From the NCBI GenBank assembly GCA_030998225.1, contig JAPYXD010000171.1, positions 1,178,001 to 1,242,000 on the forward strand: DNA of 64,000 nt, given 5' to 3'. The notes beneath the pieces were generated by a model. That model ran no database searches and was not told the origin of the DNA. It saw nothing but the letters and a program-made list of their open reading frames with translations. How positions within the stretch are numbered: the stretch's first letter is position 1; every line of letters begins with the position of its first letter. Below are positions 22,786 to 33,562 of the stretch, one piece after another. The stretch comes from Diplolepis rosae (lineage: Eukaryota > Arthropoda > Insecta > Hymenoptera > Diplolepididae). A program made the translations under genes and the position numbers.

Positions 22786-25700
22786 AGGGCCATCTGCATA
22801 TTTACGGCATAGTTGATGTTTTTCAATACATTTTTTTTTTTAATGAAACATCATGAAAAATTGAACGACGCGCTTCACATTATTATCCGAGAAGCGCATC
22901 GGTTACGATTGTCATTGATTTTAAGCTTTATTTTCGATTTTTCCAAGACAAAACACTTAAAAACGTTTTGAAACATATTGTTTTTTTTTCCGGTTTTCTG
23001 TTTTGATAATACAATTTGGCTACTTGTTATTTCCATTCAGTTATGAAATAAAGTCATTTGGCAAAACCGATGCTTTCGCTACGTAGAATCGGCATTTAGA
23101 AAAAAAAAATTGTTTTTTTTACGGTTGGGAAACGATTTCACTAAGAACAGCAGGGTTTTTCAAAGTAAAACTCGTACGAAAATGGAGCATCTTAGACTGT
23201 GGGTCATGTAACTAATAATCGAAGTGCTGTGGCAATTATTTCACAGGTCAGCGGTCTACGTTCAAGCCTACGGACCACGAGTGCGCGAGTTCAAACCCAG
23301 CTTGGAGCAGATTTATTTTCATATTTCTTCAGCTTTACTACATAAATGTTTAAATTGCCTAATATAATTACTAACATTGTTTCATAATTGTGCATGATAA
23401 TTAAAGTCTAAATAATTTCTCCTTTCACACAGGTTGTCAATGATACGTATAAAAATTAAGGTAAAAATGTGAAAAGAGACGAGGGGGAAGAAGGAGAAAA
23501 GGATCGATAAAAGGGAAAAGAAATTATTGCTTTTTTTTCTTCGGAAAAAGTCCGATAAAAAAAAGAAAAAATTCTGACAAATTTATATTAACTTTTTAGT
23601 ATTCCAATCACGGAAAAAAGTCTGATAAATTACAGTAAAAATTCCGCAATCAAAACAGTTGTATTTCACTGTTTTAAAAAAGTATTAATTAGACGTTCGA
23701 GTAGAAAATTGTATGATGTTTTTTCGGAAGAAGCCCCCTATTTTATAGCACAATGTCCGATGGTACGTAAAGTCCGATAAAAAATAGGAAAATGTTCTAC
23801 AAGGATTTTCTGGGATTAAAATTCCATAAAGTATAGGAGAATTTCGCCTTAAAAAAAGAAGAAACTAAAATATATTTTTCTTAGTGTTGACTCAAATCAA
23901 GTCTGATATTCAAACATAATATTCCGGTCAGCGATGTTACTCGGAGAAAATAGTTCTTTGAAATTTAGAGAACTAGTTCTAGATTAGCGGATACAGATGA
24001 TCATTGTACATAGTTTTATATAACTTTTTCAAAGTTTTAGAAATAAGCTAGAAAAGTTTTATAATTTTTTTAGTGAACCTCGATTTAAGAAAGGTTCAAT
24101 AATTTGTAGACAAAGATACATACAAAAATGTTTGAAAGTTTCCTGGCAATTAAATTGAAAGTAAGGTAAATGTCCCAGTACTCGGTATCTTAGTTTAGGT
24201 AATCGTCACTCTCTAAATCTGAATCAGTCATATTTTGACTGATTGAATCAGTAATTTGCCTTTTCACTGATTCATCAGTGAAAAATATTTTTCACTGTTC
24301 AATCAGTTAATTTCCACTGATTCCTCAGTGAAAAAAATATTTTTCACTGTCAAATCAGTCAATTTACTGATAACTGATAACTGATTTACTGTAACCTCTT
24401 TTTAGCTATTTGAATCAGTCAAATTTCACTGATAATCAGTATATTTTGACTGATTCAAATTTAGAAAGCACACAAATAATCGTACATTTTATTAAATTTT
24501 CATTGTTTTTGACGGTTTTTTTATAATACATGCTGCTAAGTCGTATTATCAGTTGTTGTAAAATACTACCATTAAAATTGTTATTCAGTACTTTGTCAAA
24601 TTTTAGGAGTCAAATGATCACATTGAGAAATTAAATTCGAGGTATTAAGTGTTTGTGAATCCTTTGTATTATAATCTTTGGAGAACAACTCTCTAAAATC
24701 TTTTTGCAGCTTAAATTCAAAAAATGTATTTTTATAATACTATTCCTCTTATGAAATTGATTTATCCTATGGGAAAAAATAGTTGAGGAATAGTAATGTT
24801 ATTTTTAAAAACAACTTTGAATTGGTCTACCCTACCACCAATCACACACTTAATTTAAAAATTTTGTGGAATTTCTCAGTTATAGGGCTATTCAGAGAAA
24901 GTTCGAAATAACCAGGGAACTTTAAATTCTTGCGTTCACCAAATATTTAGCATTGATCGAAAAACGACGTTATAATGCCTTTATGTTTCTACCGAGCCAT
25001 GGGAAAGTTTGTAAATATAAACGCAGTTTACCAAAGCAATTCAATCGAAGTGCTTTTTGGCGTAACTTCTCATCAACACCAGTTTTACTGCTCAAGAGCA
25101 GTGTTCGTTGGAAACCAAGCTAGCACGAGCATTAAAAGTAATTAATTGGATCTCTAATTGACGAAAGATCAAGAGCATTTTCCAATCACCACATGGAGCT
25201 CGTATAAAACAAATACCAGCTATAGTTACCCTAACTTTCACGTTCCTCGTTCCCTTTTCTTGTAATCTACCATAGTTACCAAAAAATATTAAAACTTTCC
25301 AAGCAAGCCGACTATTTATTTTCAAAGAATCGCTAAATACGTATAAGTAATTGTATATTGATTTTATGAACATAAATATGAAAATCGCTTCCTCCGTTAT
25401 GGTTGGACCTCGCACTACATGCTCGGTTTTGTGTTTTTCCCGTGCATTCAATGTATATTCCTCATGATTTTTTACTACAACTCAAGTAAATTTTATGATA
25501 TTGTAGAGATATGTGATTTAAATTTTCTCAAATTTTCTCCGACTTTGAGGAGTACACTCTCATCACGACACTCGCGCTTCACAGAAAAAACTGAATGTGA
25601 ATTTTGGTGTAGATAGTTTTGTAGAGTTATCCCTCTAGGTAGATAGAATTTGAAGTTTACCTTGCTGATGGAATAGAATAGCAGATGACTCTAAAGCAGG

Positions 25701-25806
25701 GGCAAAACTGAGTTTTTACCCTGGAACTTCGTATTAAATAACGTCACAGCTTCAAACTGATAGTTTATCCAGTAAATTACAGTTGTCAAGTTGCGACTGT
25801 AAAGTG
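22786..25806. other. unassigned AT-rich DNA with repeat patches
   Basis: Contains poly-A/T runs, a purine-rich patch (23470-23580) and the repeat end near 23943-24140 shared with 4844 and 27652. A block around 23260-23318 has a GTTCAAACCC word like box B but no box A partner. The 119-codon ORF at 25092-25451 (minus) shows no recognised motif. Confidence 0.4.
24205..24470. repeat. AATCAGT-rich inverted-repeat element
   Basis: It begins TCTCTAAATCTGAATCAGTC and ends GACTGATTCAAATTTAGAAA, imperfect inverse copies. The interior is built of AATCAGT and ACTGATT words about every 10-30 bp. A second form lies at 52250-52430, and related words lie within both arms of the 45-54 kb unit. Confidence 0.7.
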
Positions 25807-25808
25807 TA

Positions 25809-26732
25809 CTACTGTGCGCAAAAACTAAAGTGAATTTTTAATTTAAACTTCGTGGGCTAACCGATTCAGGCAAACTCTTTTATTTTTATGTTGGTCCTAC
25901 TGTTTCTGATATCTGTGCCAAATTTCATGGCAATGTCATCATTTGTTACATAGTTACGCTTGTGTTTTCTAAACGACTAAAAGTGATTTTTTCGATTTTT
26001 ACAATGTCTGAATTTGTTGAGCAAAGAAGTGCCATTAAATTTTGTTTTTGAAATGAAATTTCAGTTGCGGAAACGTTCAGAATATTGCAGAAGGCTTTCA
26101 GTGATTTGACCATGTCGCAGAAAATTGTTTATAAGTGGTACAAAGACTTCAAAGAAGGCAGAGAACGTGTTGATGACTTGGAACGCCCCGGACGACCATC
26201 AACATCAGCTGACGAGCAACACGTCAATCAAATCAAAGAATTAGTGCACAAAAATCGTCGATTGACAATTAGAGACCTTGCTGACACTATTGGCATTTCA
26301 AGAGGATCACTCAACACTGTTTCAAAAGATATTTTAAGCAGACAACTCGTGATTTTTGCATCACGATAATGCGCCGTCTCAAACTGCACTCGTTCTTCGT
26401 AACCATTTCGCCAAAAACTCAACGCATATCGTTCCACAATCACCATATTCGCCTGACTTGGCTCCGTGTGACTTCTGGTTATTCCCCAAACTCAAAAGAC
26501 CACTCCGAGGACACTGTTTTGACACGATTGAAGAGATACAAGCCCAATCGAAGAAGGCTTTGAAGACAATTACGGTAATCGAATTTAACAAGTGTTTCGA
26601 CGATTGTAAAAAACGTTGGCATAAGTGCATTATATCGGGAGGGGATTACTTTGAAGGGGATGAAATTGAGTTGGATAAATAAATAAAGATTTTTCATTTT
26701 ATAACAATATTCACCTTGGTTTTTGCACAAAG
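25809..26732 (+). mobile_element. mariner element, internally deleted, 924 bp
   Basis: TA dinucleotides flank both ends (25807-25808 and 26733-26734). The imperfect inverted termini read CTACTGTGCGCAAAAACTAA on the left and, inverted, CTTTGTGCAAAAACCAAGGT on the right. The interior encodes the two ends of a mariner transposase (next entry). Deletion of the middle makes it about 0.35 kb shorter than a usual 1.3-kb mariner. Confidence 0.8.
26004..26682 (+). pseudogene. mariner transposase, internally deleted
   Basis: Starts MSEFVEQRSAIKF, with a TGA at 26049-26051, then ISVAETFRILQKAF, VYKWYKDFKEG, DLERPGRPSTS and IRDLADTIGISRGSLN (two HTH regions). Near 26335 it jumps, with a frame change, to HHDNAPSQTALVLRNHF and PYSPDLAPCDFWLFPKLKRP, and ends normally at EIELDK plus TAA. 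The second and third catalytic Asp regions (HHDNAP and SPDLAPCD) remain. The first (the TGDE region) is removed by the deletion. Confidence 0.9.
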
Positions 26733-26749
26733 TAGTGGTTCATTCACTG

Positions 26750-27135
26750 AGAAAACAGTTTTGCATGAACAATCAAAGTTTTGTACCGCAACAAAAGAAT
26801 TTTGTTGTTATTTGTGCAACAAAACTCTTTTGTTGAGCCAGAAATTTTTTTTTGTTGGGTCTCTTTGTTATTTTAACAAAACTGTTCTGTTGGTCTAACA
26901 AAACTGTTTTGTTGGCCTAACAGAATGTTTTTGTTGAGGCAAAGAAATTTTTTTATCAGCCCAATGAATCATTTGTTGGCTCAACAAAATTCGTTGGTTA
27001 ACCTGGAAAAATAGTCTTGTTGTCCTAACAAAATAATTTATACACAATATTTTGTTGGCCCAACAAAATAATTTTGTGATAACAACTCAAATTTCGCAAT
27101 GGCAGCAAAAACTGTTTAACAAAACGTTTTTGTTG
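26750..27135. repeat. AACAAAA/TTTTGTT quasi-palindromic field
   Basis: About twenty words of AACAAAA or TTTTGTT, often paired as TTTTGTTGGCCTAACA, fill 380 bp. Each pair makes a small hairpin. There is no coding sense. It abuts the 3' end of the mariner. Confidence 0.7.
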
Positions 27136-27365
27136 TGATGCCTACATTTTTTGTTCCAGTATTGCTTCATAACGAGAGTGAAATAGAGAGAACAGACAGA
27201 AGTAAACTTTCGTCACAATCGAAAAGTAAGAAATGGAACTCGCGATTTAAAGAAATAAATAGGGCTTTTAATTTAATTGGGCTGAAGATTCAGATGTCTC
27301 GTCAGACGAATTTTTCTACTTCCCTATCTACTCAGAAAAATATAAAAAATTCGAGCAGAGTAATG

Positions 27366-27632
27366 TTTTCGGCCACTTATGACTACGATGTATAAATGCA
27401 CATTCATCTATTTTATTAAAATAAAAATTGAAATTATCTAGAGTGGAGAGCCCTCAAATTCTTCAGAAGCTAACCGTATAAGCACATTTCTAGAAGTAGG
27501 CGATAAATAATCTTGCAAAATTAATTATTTCAGCCACCTATGACAACTATATATGAATGCACATTTATCTAGTCTATTAGAATAAAAATTGAAATTATCT
27601 AGGAAGGAAGACTCTCAAATTCGTCAAAAAGT
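27366..27632. repeat. direct duplication, ~162-bp offset
   Basis: CGGCCACTTATGACTACGAT with its continuation (ATGCACATTCATCTA..., AAAAATTGAAATTATCTAGA...) at 27368-27470 recurs at 27530-27632 with about 85% identity by eye. It partly overlaps the ORF at 27135-27395, which shows no domain and is not called. Confidence 0.65.
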
Positions 27633-28230
27633 GACAAAAAATATAATTTCGAAGTGAACCTTGATTTTAAAAAGTTTAATAATTTGTAGAGATGAATACG
27701 TGAAAAAATATTTGCCTTTGATTATATTCATTTTTGACAGGAGCTCCTTCTCATGTTTCCCAAAAAGATGATACAAACAAACTATTACCTTTTATTATTG
27801 ATGACGAAAATCCTAAAATGAAGGAACAGGGCTTAAGGATATAATTTTCAGTAATATAACTATTTCATCTTTGGAAGGTAGGACGTACATCAACGTATTC
27901 GACCATTTCTAAAGCGAAAAGTGACCGAAGATAACTGTTTAGTAGAAGCCGTAATTTTTCGAACGATAGCCTGTTCTGCCAGCTGGCGTTCCAGAGACAC
28001 CATGAATTTCTCTAGCAGTCCCGTCATTTCTGTCTCTCTCTTCCCAAGGATTATAGTCCGACACAAATCTAACTTATAACGGCAGACGTTCATCCGTTGA
28101 CACGAGTAAAAAAAGCGTATCTTCGTTGCCGACACTCCGTGGATATAAAACGTTCACTTCGCTAAAAAATAAAGATGAATAATCGACAGCTTGCGACAAG
28201 TAAAAACTGAATAGCAAATTTCAGAAAGTA

Positions 28231-28987
28231 AAGGGTTTCCCAATAAGGGTGATATGTTTTGAAATTGAAAAAAAACACTGAATATTCATTCGGAATTGAT
28301 CGAAATCTTTTTTATTATATTGGATATTCTATGCCATTTATGATTTAAACAATATATCGGCCAAATGTCCCCCGAGACTTGAGCCAAAAATGCGCCTCAT
28401 CAGAAAAGATGATTTTTTGATGAAAATTGGGATGATTTTCAATTGATTCCAGAGCCCAATCCGCGAACTCCCGACGCAAACGATGGTCATTAGGCTTCAG
28501 TTCTTGGGCCAGAATCATCTTATAGGGATGCAGGCCAAGATCCAATCGCAAAATACGCCAGGTAGTCATCCTGGACAGGCCCAATTCCTGAGATCGGCGT
28601 GGCACGGACAATTCACGGTTTTCCTCGATACTGGCCTGTACGGCGGCTATATTCTGTGTAGAACGTGCGGTACGCATACGATTTTTAGGCTTAGTATCCA
28701 ATAGAGTAAATTCACTCTCCAACTTATCGATTATTCGACGAATTGAGAGCGCGGATGGAGCAGAATGACGACCATATTTTGCACGATATGCTCTTTGAAC
28801 ACCGACAAAACTTCTCGAATTTTGATAAAATAATTGGACAATTTCCAAACGTTGTGGAAGCGTGAAACTACTCATGATTAAATGGCAAACCTTACTGATG
28901 ACAACTGACAGCAGACGTCAAAAATTTCAGTTCAAATGAGCCCGATAGGGACATTCAAAATCATATCACCCCTATTGGGAAACCCTT
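28231..28987 (-). mobile_element. Tc1/mariner-like deletion derivative, 757 bp
   Basis: The 26-bp inverted termini start AAGGGTTTCCCAATA and end GGGTGATATG, with one mismatch between the ends. TA flanks both ends (28229-28230 and 28988-28989). The near-identical termini and the 176-codon open N-terminal half suggest a fairly recent insertion. Confidence 0.9.
28345..28875 (-). pseudogene. Tc1-like transposase, N-terminal part with DUF4817-type HTH
   Basis: From ATG at 28873-28875: MSSFTLPQRLEIVQLFYQNS and FVGVQRAYRAKYGRHSAPSA form the DUF4817-type HTH. Then come RTARSTQNIAAVQASIEENR, ELGLSRMTTWRILRLDLGLH (second HTH) and KIIFSDEAHFWL, which carries the first catalytic Asp of the DDE domain. 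After HFWL the sequence passes into a short tail (KSRGTFGRYIV) and stops. The rest of the catalytic domain is deleted; the junction lies near 28378. All 176 codons are open. The product would have both DNA-binding domains but no full active site, so it could in principle bind the TIRs without cutting. Confidence 0.85.
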
Positions 28988-28989
28988 TA

Positions 28990-30199
28990 GTTGCATGGCC
29001 GAGTGAAAATAATTTCCGGCACTAACAATGTGACACTGTATCTGGTATATTAAAACTTATATGCTTTTTTATCAGATTGTAAGTATAATTCCTACAATAA
29101 ATGGTCGTTTAATGCAAAAATAATGTTTCTAACTTTTTTTTAATATGTGTGAGAACATTCTAATAAAATACAGAAACCCTACATAATGTGAGCGTGATGA
29201 GTATAATTTTAATTTGCAATAAACTGATAATAGAAAAGATTTTTCAACACATTTGTCTGGATTGTTACTTTAGTGACAATATACGTAGAAAGTACATATA
29301 AACTCTATTTGTAGAGCAAAAAATTACATTATATAATAATGTAGTCAATCGTTAAAGAAGGAGGATGCCGATCATTTTTGTTCTAATTTTTTAGCTACAA
29401 AACATCAGTTACAAGAAAATGTTGTTCATCAAATTTTATTTTACAAATTATGCAACTCTAATAAATTTGGTTACAAAATTTTTGTTCTAGAAGAATCCCT
29501 CCCTAAATTGACTGGACTAATTCGTCCTCATCGCTTTGATTGATGCATGAAAATGTTAATGATGATATAAGTGAGGACTCGATTGGACGATGTGGTTATG
29601 TCAACTTATCACACCTGCTTTTGTTATATGTTCATGAAGAAATTCAATTATAAGACTTTCGCTTTGTGTCTGAGGCGAAAATCAAATAATTCGAGATTTT
29701 TATCCGCTCTTGAGGTAAATCAAATTAATCAAGATTTTCATTTTGTTTCAGAAATTTACATATTAGGAGGCTGTGCTCAAAACTTTAAAAATCAGCCCGG
29801 CACGATAAATATATGAGCCTTTTAAAAAATAGGAATACAAAAATGAATAAATTTTCAGTGCTTATCATAAGAAATAGTTTTACTGTTTTGCGCAACTTGA
29901 ATCCTTGAAGAATTATCTAATCCCACAATCTGAATGAAAAAATTTATATTGTTCACCTAGCTATAAATGAACCACTGATTGCAATCAGCGTATATACGCT
30001 GATAAATTAGTGAAATTACGCTTAAATTTTGAATTTAAGTGAAACAGGAAATTCAATTTACTTAAGGCTCTATCAGCCTTAAGGAACACACTCTCAGCAT
30101 GACGCTCGCGCTTCGCGCTCGATTTTCTGTATACATTTCAGTAACTTTTTAATAAATTACATGATTAAAATAATTTATTTTCTTCCAAATCTCTCAAAA
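28990..30199. other. unassigned AT-rich DNA
   Basis: Nothing recognisable. The ORF at 29571-29816 has no domain. A GC-bearing phrase (GACGCTCGCGCTTCGCGCTC, about 30101-30120) resembles CACTCGCGCTTCACAG near 25572. Confidence 0.4.
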
Positions 30200-30850
30200 A
30201 GAAAAAGCAATCGTAGACTTTATTCAAGGAAACGATTTTGCAGAACAACGCTTATTTCGTATCTCACATATTTTTGTGAAAAAAATCGAATTTTTTTAAT
30301 ATTAAAAATCAAAACATAAAATATACATCCTGTCCCGAAATGTCTTAATGAGAATTTGTAGCCCTCATTTAGGCAAACAATTTTCCATCTGAACGTTTTT
30401 TTTGTATCTCACATATTTTGTCTAAAAAATGGAATTTTTGAATTTTAATCGTATTTTTTGGAATTGAAACGAAAAATATGTGTTTTATAAAAAACTGTGT
30501 GAGATAAAATTTGTAGATCTTTTTGAAACAAACAACTTTGCATTCTTACGTTTTTTTCGTATTTTACATATTATTGTTAAAAAATTGAATTTTTTATTTT
30601 CAATAGTTTTTTTTTTTTTAATTAAAAAGAAAAATATGCATCTTATGAAAAAATGTTACAATTCAAATTTGTAGGTCTTTATGTAGAAAATAATATTGTA
30701 TCATAACGTTTTTTCGTATCTCGTATAATTTAACTGGAAAATGGAATTTTGATATTGACTTTTTTCGAATTTGAATATGCTGTAACATTCCTAATTTTGA
30801 TTTAATCAAAAAATGTTGTTGGGATAATTTGTAGAGATTTATGAGCACTA
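30200..30850. repeat. tandem satellite, about 155-bp unit, roughly four copies
   Basis: The phrase TTCGTATCTCACATATTTTT (30246) recurs as TTGTATCTCACATATTTTG (about 30400), TTCGTATTTTACATATTA (about 30553) and TTCGTATCTCGTATAAT (about 30711), spaced about 153-158 bp. A second phrase, TTTGTAG(ATCT/GTCT)TT, keeps the same phase. The copies are diverged, so the array is old. Confidence 0.7.
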
Positions 30851-31139
30851 TCAAAAACCAGTATTGAAATTTTTGATTTTTTCAAAAAAATATTTTTAAA
30901 AACACAAAAGCAGTAAAACTTGATTAATTTATTAAATAATAATACCAAATTCTAGTATAGAATCTATATTCCAAACTAGTGTCACGTCCTGTGACCATCT
31001 CTACTACGTTAATAATGATAATACTTTTTCACGTCAATGAATGAATCTATAATTGTATAATATGCGGAAGCACTAGATGTGTAAACGTAAACAAGTTGTA
31101 GAAGGGAAAGAGATGAGTGAGAAGCCATGAATGAACACA

Positions 31140-31472
31140 GTAAAGGTATTGATTATTTTCGGAAGGGGAATTCCGTCTAAATGTATTATGTCAACAAATC
31201 TCCAAGCCCTGTAGGCACAGGTAGAAGATTAACCGGGGGGTCTGCTGCTACGGAAAGAAGGAAAACCGGTGAAGCCAAAGACGAGGAGTACTGCGATAGA
31301 TCCTTTTCCTAATATGGAAAATCTGACCACAGGAAGGGATGAGGTCAGCCATGCGCCAAACAATAGGCCAGCGTTAACAAAATAATTCTTAGAAAATGAG
31401 TCAACGGGTTCTTCATGACTCATAATATCGATTAATAGAGGGGATTTTGACCCAGATGAGGGTCTATAAGAC
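31140..31472 (+). other. 5' part of a promoter or LTR split by the hAT insertion
   Basis: This GC-bearing sequence ends in CTATAAGAC (31464-31472), the left copy of the target duplication. Its natural continuation is at 33523 onward. It could be U3 of an LTR or a Pol II gene promoter. No coding sequence is visible; the small minus ORF at 31229-31423 is not recognised. Confidence 0.4.
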
Positions 31473-31680
31473 TAGAGTCCCTAGAAAAATAGAGTCTGCC
31501 GATCTGTACCCAAGATGGCGACCACTGAGCGTGTGTGCGTTAATCCGTGTGAGTAGCTGTGGTTAGATTCCACTCTGGCTGTGGTTAGAGTGTTTGATTC
31601 TGACATTCGAAGAATGTGTCCGTAATTGTTCACGAAGAATATACCAGGGAAATTGCAAAAAAGTAATACTGTGACACATA

Positions 31681-32868
31681 CCAGGGGTGTTAGTTGAAGT
31701 TTGCCGGTTTTTTCAATAATGAAAACACTTAATTCTCAAGGGAATCTCAAAAATTTTTTATTCAAAGTATTGACCATTGGATTCGACACATTTTGCCCAT
31801 CTTTCAGGCAAGTCATGGATACCATTCCAACAAAAATTTTTCTCTTTCAAGGCAAACCATTCGACGAGCCATTTTCGACTTCTTCAAAATTGGCGAAGCG
31901 CTTCTCTGCGAGTGAGTGTCTCATCGATGCGAAAAGGTGATAGTCGGACGGGGCGAGATCTGGAGAGTACGGCGGGTGCGATAATATTTCCCAATTCAAT
32001 GCTTTTAATGTGTTCTTCACCACTTTAGCGGTATGAGACGGTGCGTTGTCATGTTGTAGGATAACTTTGCCATGTTTTAGTAACTCGAAGTACACCACAC
32101 CACACTGGTCCCACCAAACACAGAGCATTGTCTTACGGCCAAAGCGATTTGGCCTTGGAGTCGATGGGCCGACCTGACAAGGTGAAAGCCATGATTTTTA
32201 CCGCTTCGTGTTCTCGAAATAAATCCATTTTTCGTCCCCTGTGACAATTCGATGCAGAAAAGATTTCCTTTCGAACCGTTGCAGCAGCATTTCACAAATG
32301 GTTTTTCGATTTTCCATTTGTCTATCGTTCAGTCGGTGTGGTACCCATTTTCCATACTTTTGAACTTTTCCCATGGCTTTTAAACGTTGGAAAATTGCTC
32401 CTCGGGTCACATTTAGTGTTTGTGCCAATTGTTGCTGCGATTGGGTTGGGTCTTCACCCAATAACGCCTGCAATTCCTCGTCTTCGAACTTTTTCGCTGC
32501 ACCAGGATGTTCATTGTCTGTTAAATCGAAATCTCCACTTTTAAATTGACGAAACCATGTCTCACATATCTCACTGGAGCATGTTTACCATAAGTTTCTA
32601 CCTGCAATCGATGAGCTTCAACTGCTTTTTTCTTTTGATGAAATAAGAAAAGCAACGAATGCCGCAAATGCGATTTACTTGGGACGAAACTCGACATATT
32701 CACTGAGGTAAACAACTATGATGCTATTATTTTGGCAAAATTAATTGTGTATTTTTGAAGGTTATTGTCCATAGAAAAATATGACATAGATGCCAAATCA
32801 TAGAAATGTATACATATCTCTAGCGACATCTATGAGTAAAACCGGCAAATTTCAACTAACACCCCTGG
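31681..32868 (-). mobile_element. mariner element nested in the hAT, about 1.19 kb
   Basis: Inverted termini CCAGGGGTGTTAGTTGAA...TTGCCGG agree at both ends with one or two mismatches. TA flanks them (31679-31680 and 32869-32870). The next bases outward (CTGTGACA / TGTCACAG) are also inverted, so the true TIR may be about 10 bp longer, with TA duplications further out. Confidence 0.85.
31758..32697 (-). pseudogene. mariner transposase, nearly full length, broken
   Basis: From ATG at 32695-32697: MSSFVPSKSHLRHSLLFLFH, ETYGKHAP, then a frameshift near 32570 into FRQFKSGDFDLTDN. Next come LAQTLNVTRGAIFQRLKAMG and TGDEKWIYFEN (first Asp), a TAA just after, then MLCVWWDQCGVVYFELL. About 30 usual residues are missing before HGKVILQHDNAPSH (second Asp), followed by PPYSPDLAPSDYHLF (third Asp). 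A 1-nt frameshift near 31890 leads to LPERWAKCVESNGQYFE and TAA at 31758-31760. All three catalytic regions are present but not in one frame. Confidence 0.9.
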
Positions 32869-33109
32869 TATGTCACAGTAAGATGACATATGTAAAATAT
32901 ATATACGTGTAAGATTTGAATGCATATATATATGTATATTCATTCAAATTTTACGGGACACTGCGTATGTTCCACATTATCGTATTAATAACATAATAGT
33001 TGAATAAATTATATATTTATTAAAGTTAATTAACCAAAAAAATTTTTTTTGGATCTTTGAAGTTTATGTTACAGGTAACAAAAAATTATGTTACAGAAAC
33101 TAAAATTTA

Positions 33110-33305
33110 TTTTACTTGTCACTCATGACGAATTTTGACACTGTTACAAAAATTCCTGAGCCCGTAAAAGAATTTTCTGTTACATGTCACTGGAGCTTTA
33201 TGCAGTTACCAGTAACAGAAATTTCTAAACCGTAACAGAATTTTCTGTCACGGTAATAGCTTAAAGCTCCAGTGACGTGTGACAGAGAATTATGACATGA
33301 ATTTC
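33110..33305. repeat. quasi-palindrome inside the hAT element
   Basis: GTCACTGGAGCTTTATGCAG (about 33187) is mirrored by CTTAAAGCTCCAGTGAC (about 33261). Words GAATTTTCTGTTAC and GTAACAGAATTTTCTGT recur on both sides. Confidence 0.6.
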
Positions 33306-33514
33306 TAACAGTGTATTGATAATTCATTTATTCGTTTAAATGCAAAAAAAATAAAATAAGAAAACGAAAAAAAAGCAAACGTGATGATATTTTGTATACT
33401 TTAGTTTGAAAAAAGAACTCTACTCGCGCCGGTAGCAGCAATTTTGATTGGTTTGTACCCATAATGGCTGCACCAATCATTGAAGGGAAAGTTCGGCAGA
33501 CTCTATTTTTCTAG

Positions 33515-33562
33515 GGACTCTATATAAGACTAGTTGCTCATTCGGAAATTTCACTCAGTTTT
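33515..33562 (+). promoter_or_regulatory. TATA box plus initiator, rebuilt at the hAT junction
   Basis: TATATAAGAC (33521-33530) is followed by TCAGTT (33555-33560), an exact match to the insect initiator TCAKTY. The spacing is 3-4 bp longer than the usual 30-31. The TATA is the right copy of the hAT target duplication, and the element's last bases CTA extend it. Confidence 0.45.

Larger units (their letters stand above)
31473..33522. mobile_element. hAT-type non-autonomous element, 2050 bp, carrying a mariner
   Basis: Termini TAGAGTCCCTAGAAAAATAG and CTATTTTTCTAGGGACTCTA are inverse copies, and agreement continues inward through AGTCTGCCGA. The 8-bp duplication TATAAGAC lies at 31465-31472 and 33523-33530. 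An 8-bp duplication with a TAGAG terminus is the hAT signature. No hAT transposase was found. Inside are a mariner (31681-32868) and a palindromic patch (about 33110-33305). Removing the mariner leaves about 0.86 kb. Confidence 0.85.

Noticed and set aside
23255..23325. Possible tRNA-like sequence with GTTCAAACCC
   Set aside because: No box A partner and no complete cloverleaf seen.
25092..25451. 119-codon minus ORF
   Set aside because: No recognisable motif; could be chance in this composition.
26735..27130. CRISPR-like array
   Set aside because: Repeat words are short, irregular and in both orientations, with no constant spacer length; the genome is eukaryotic.
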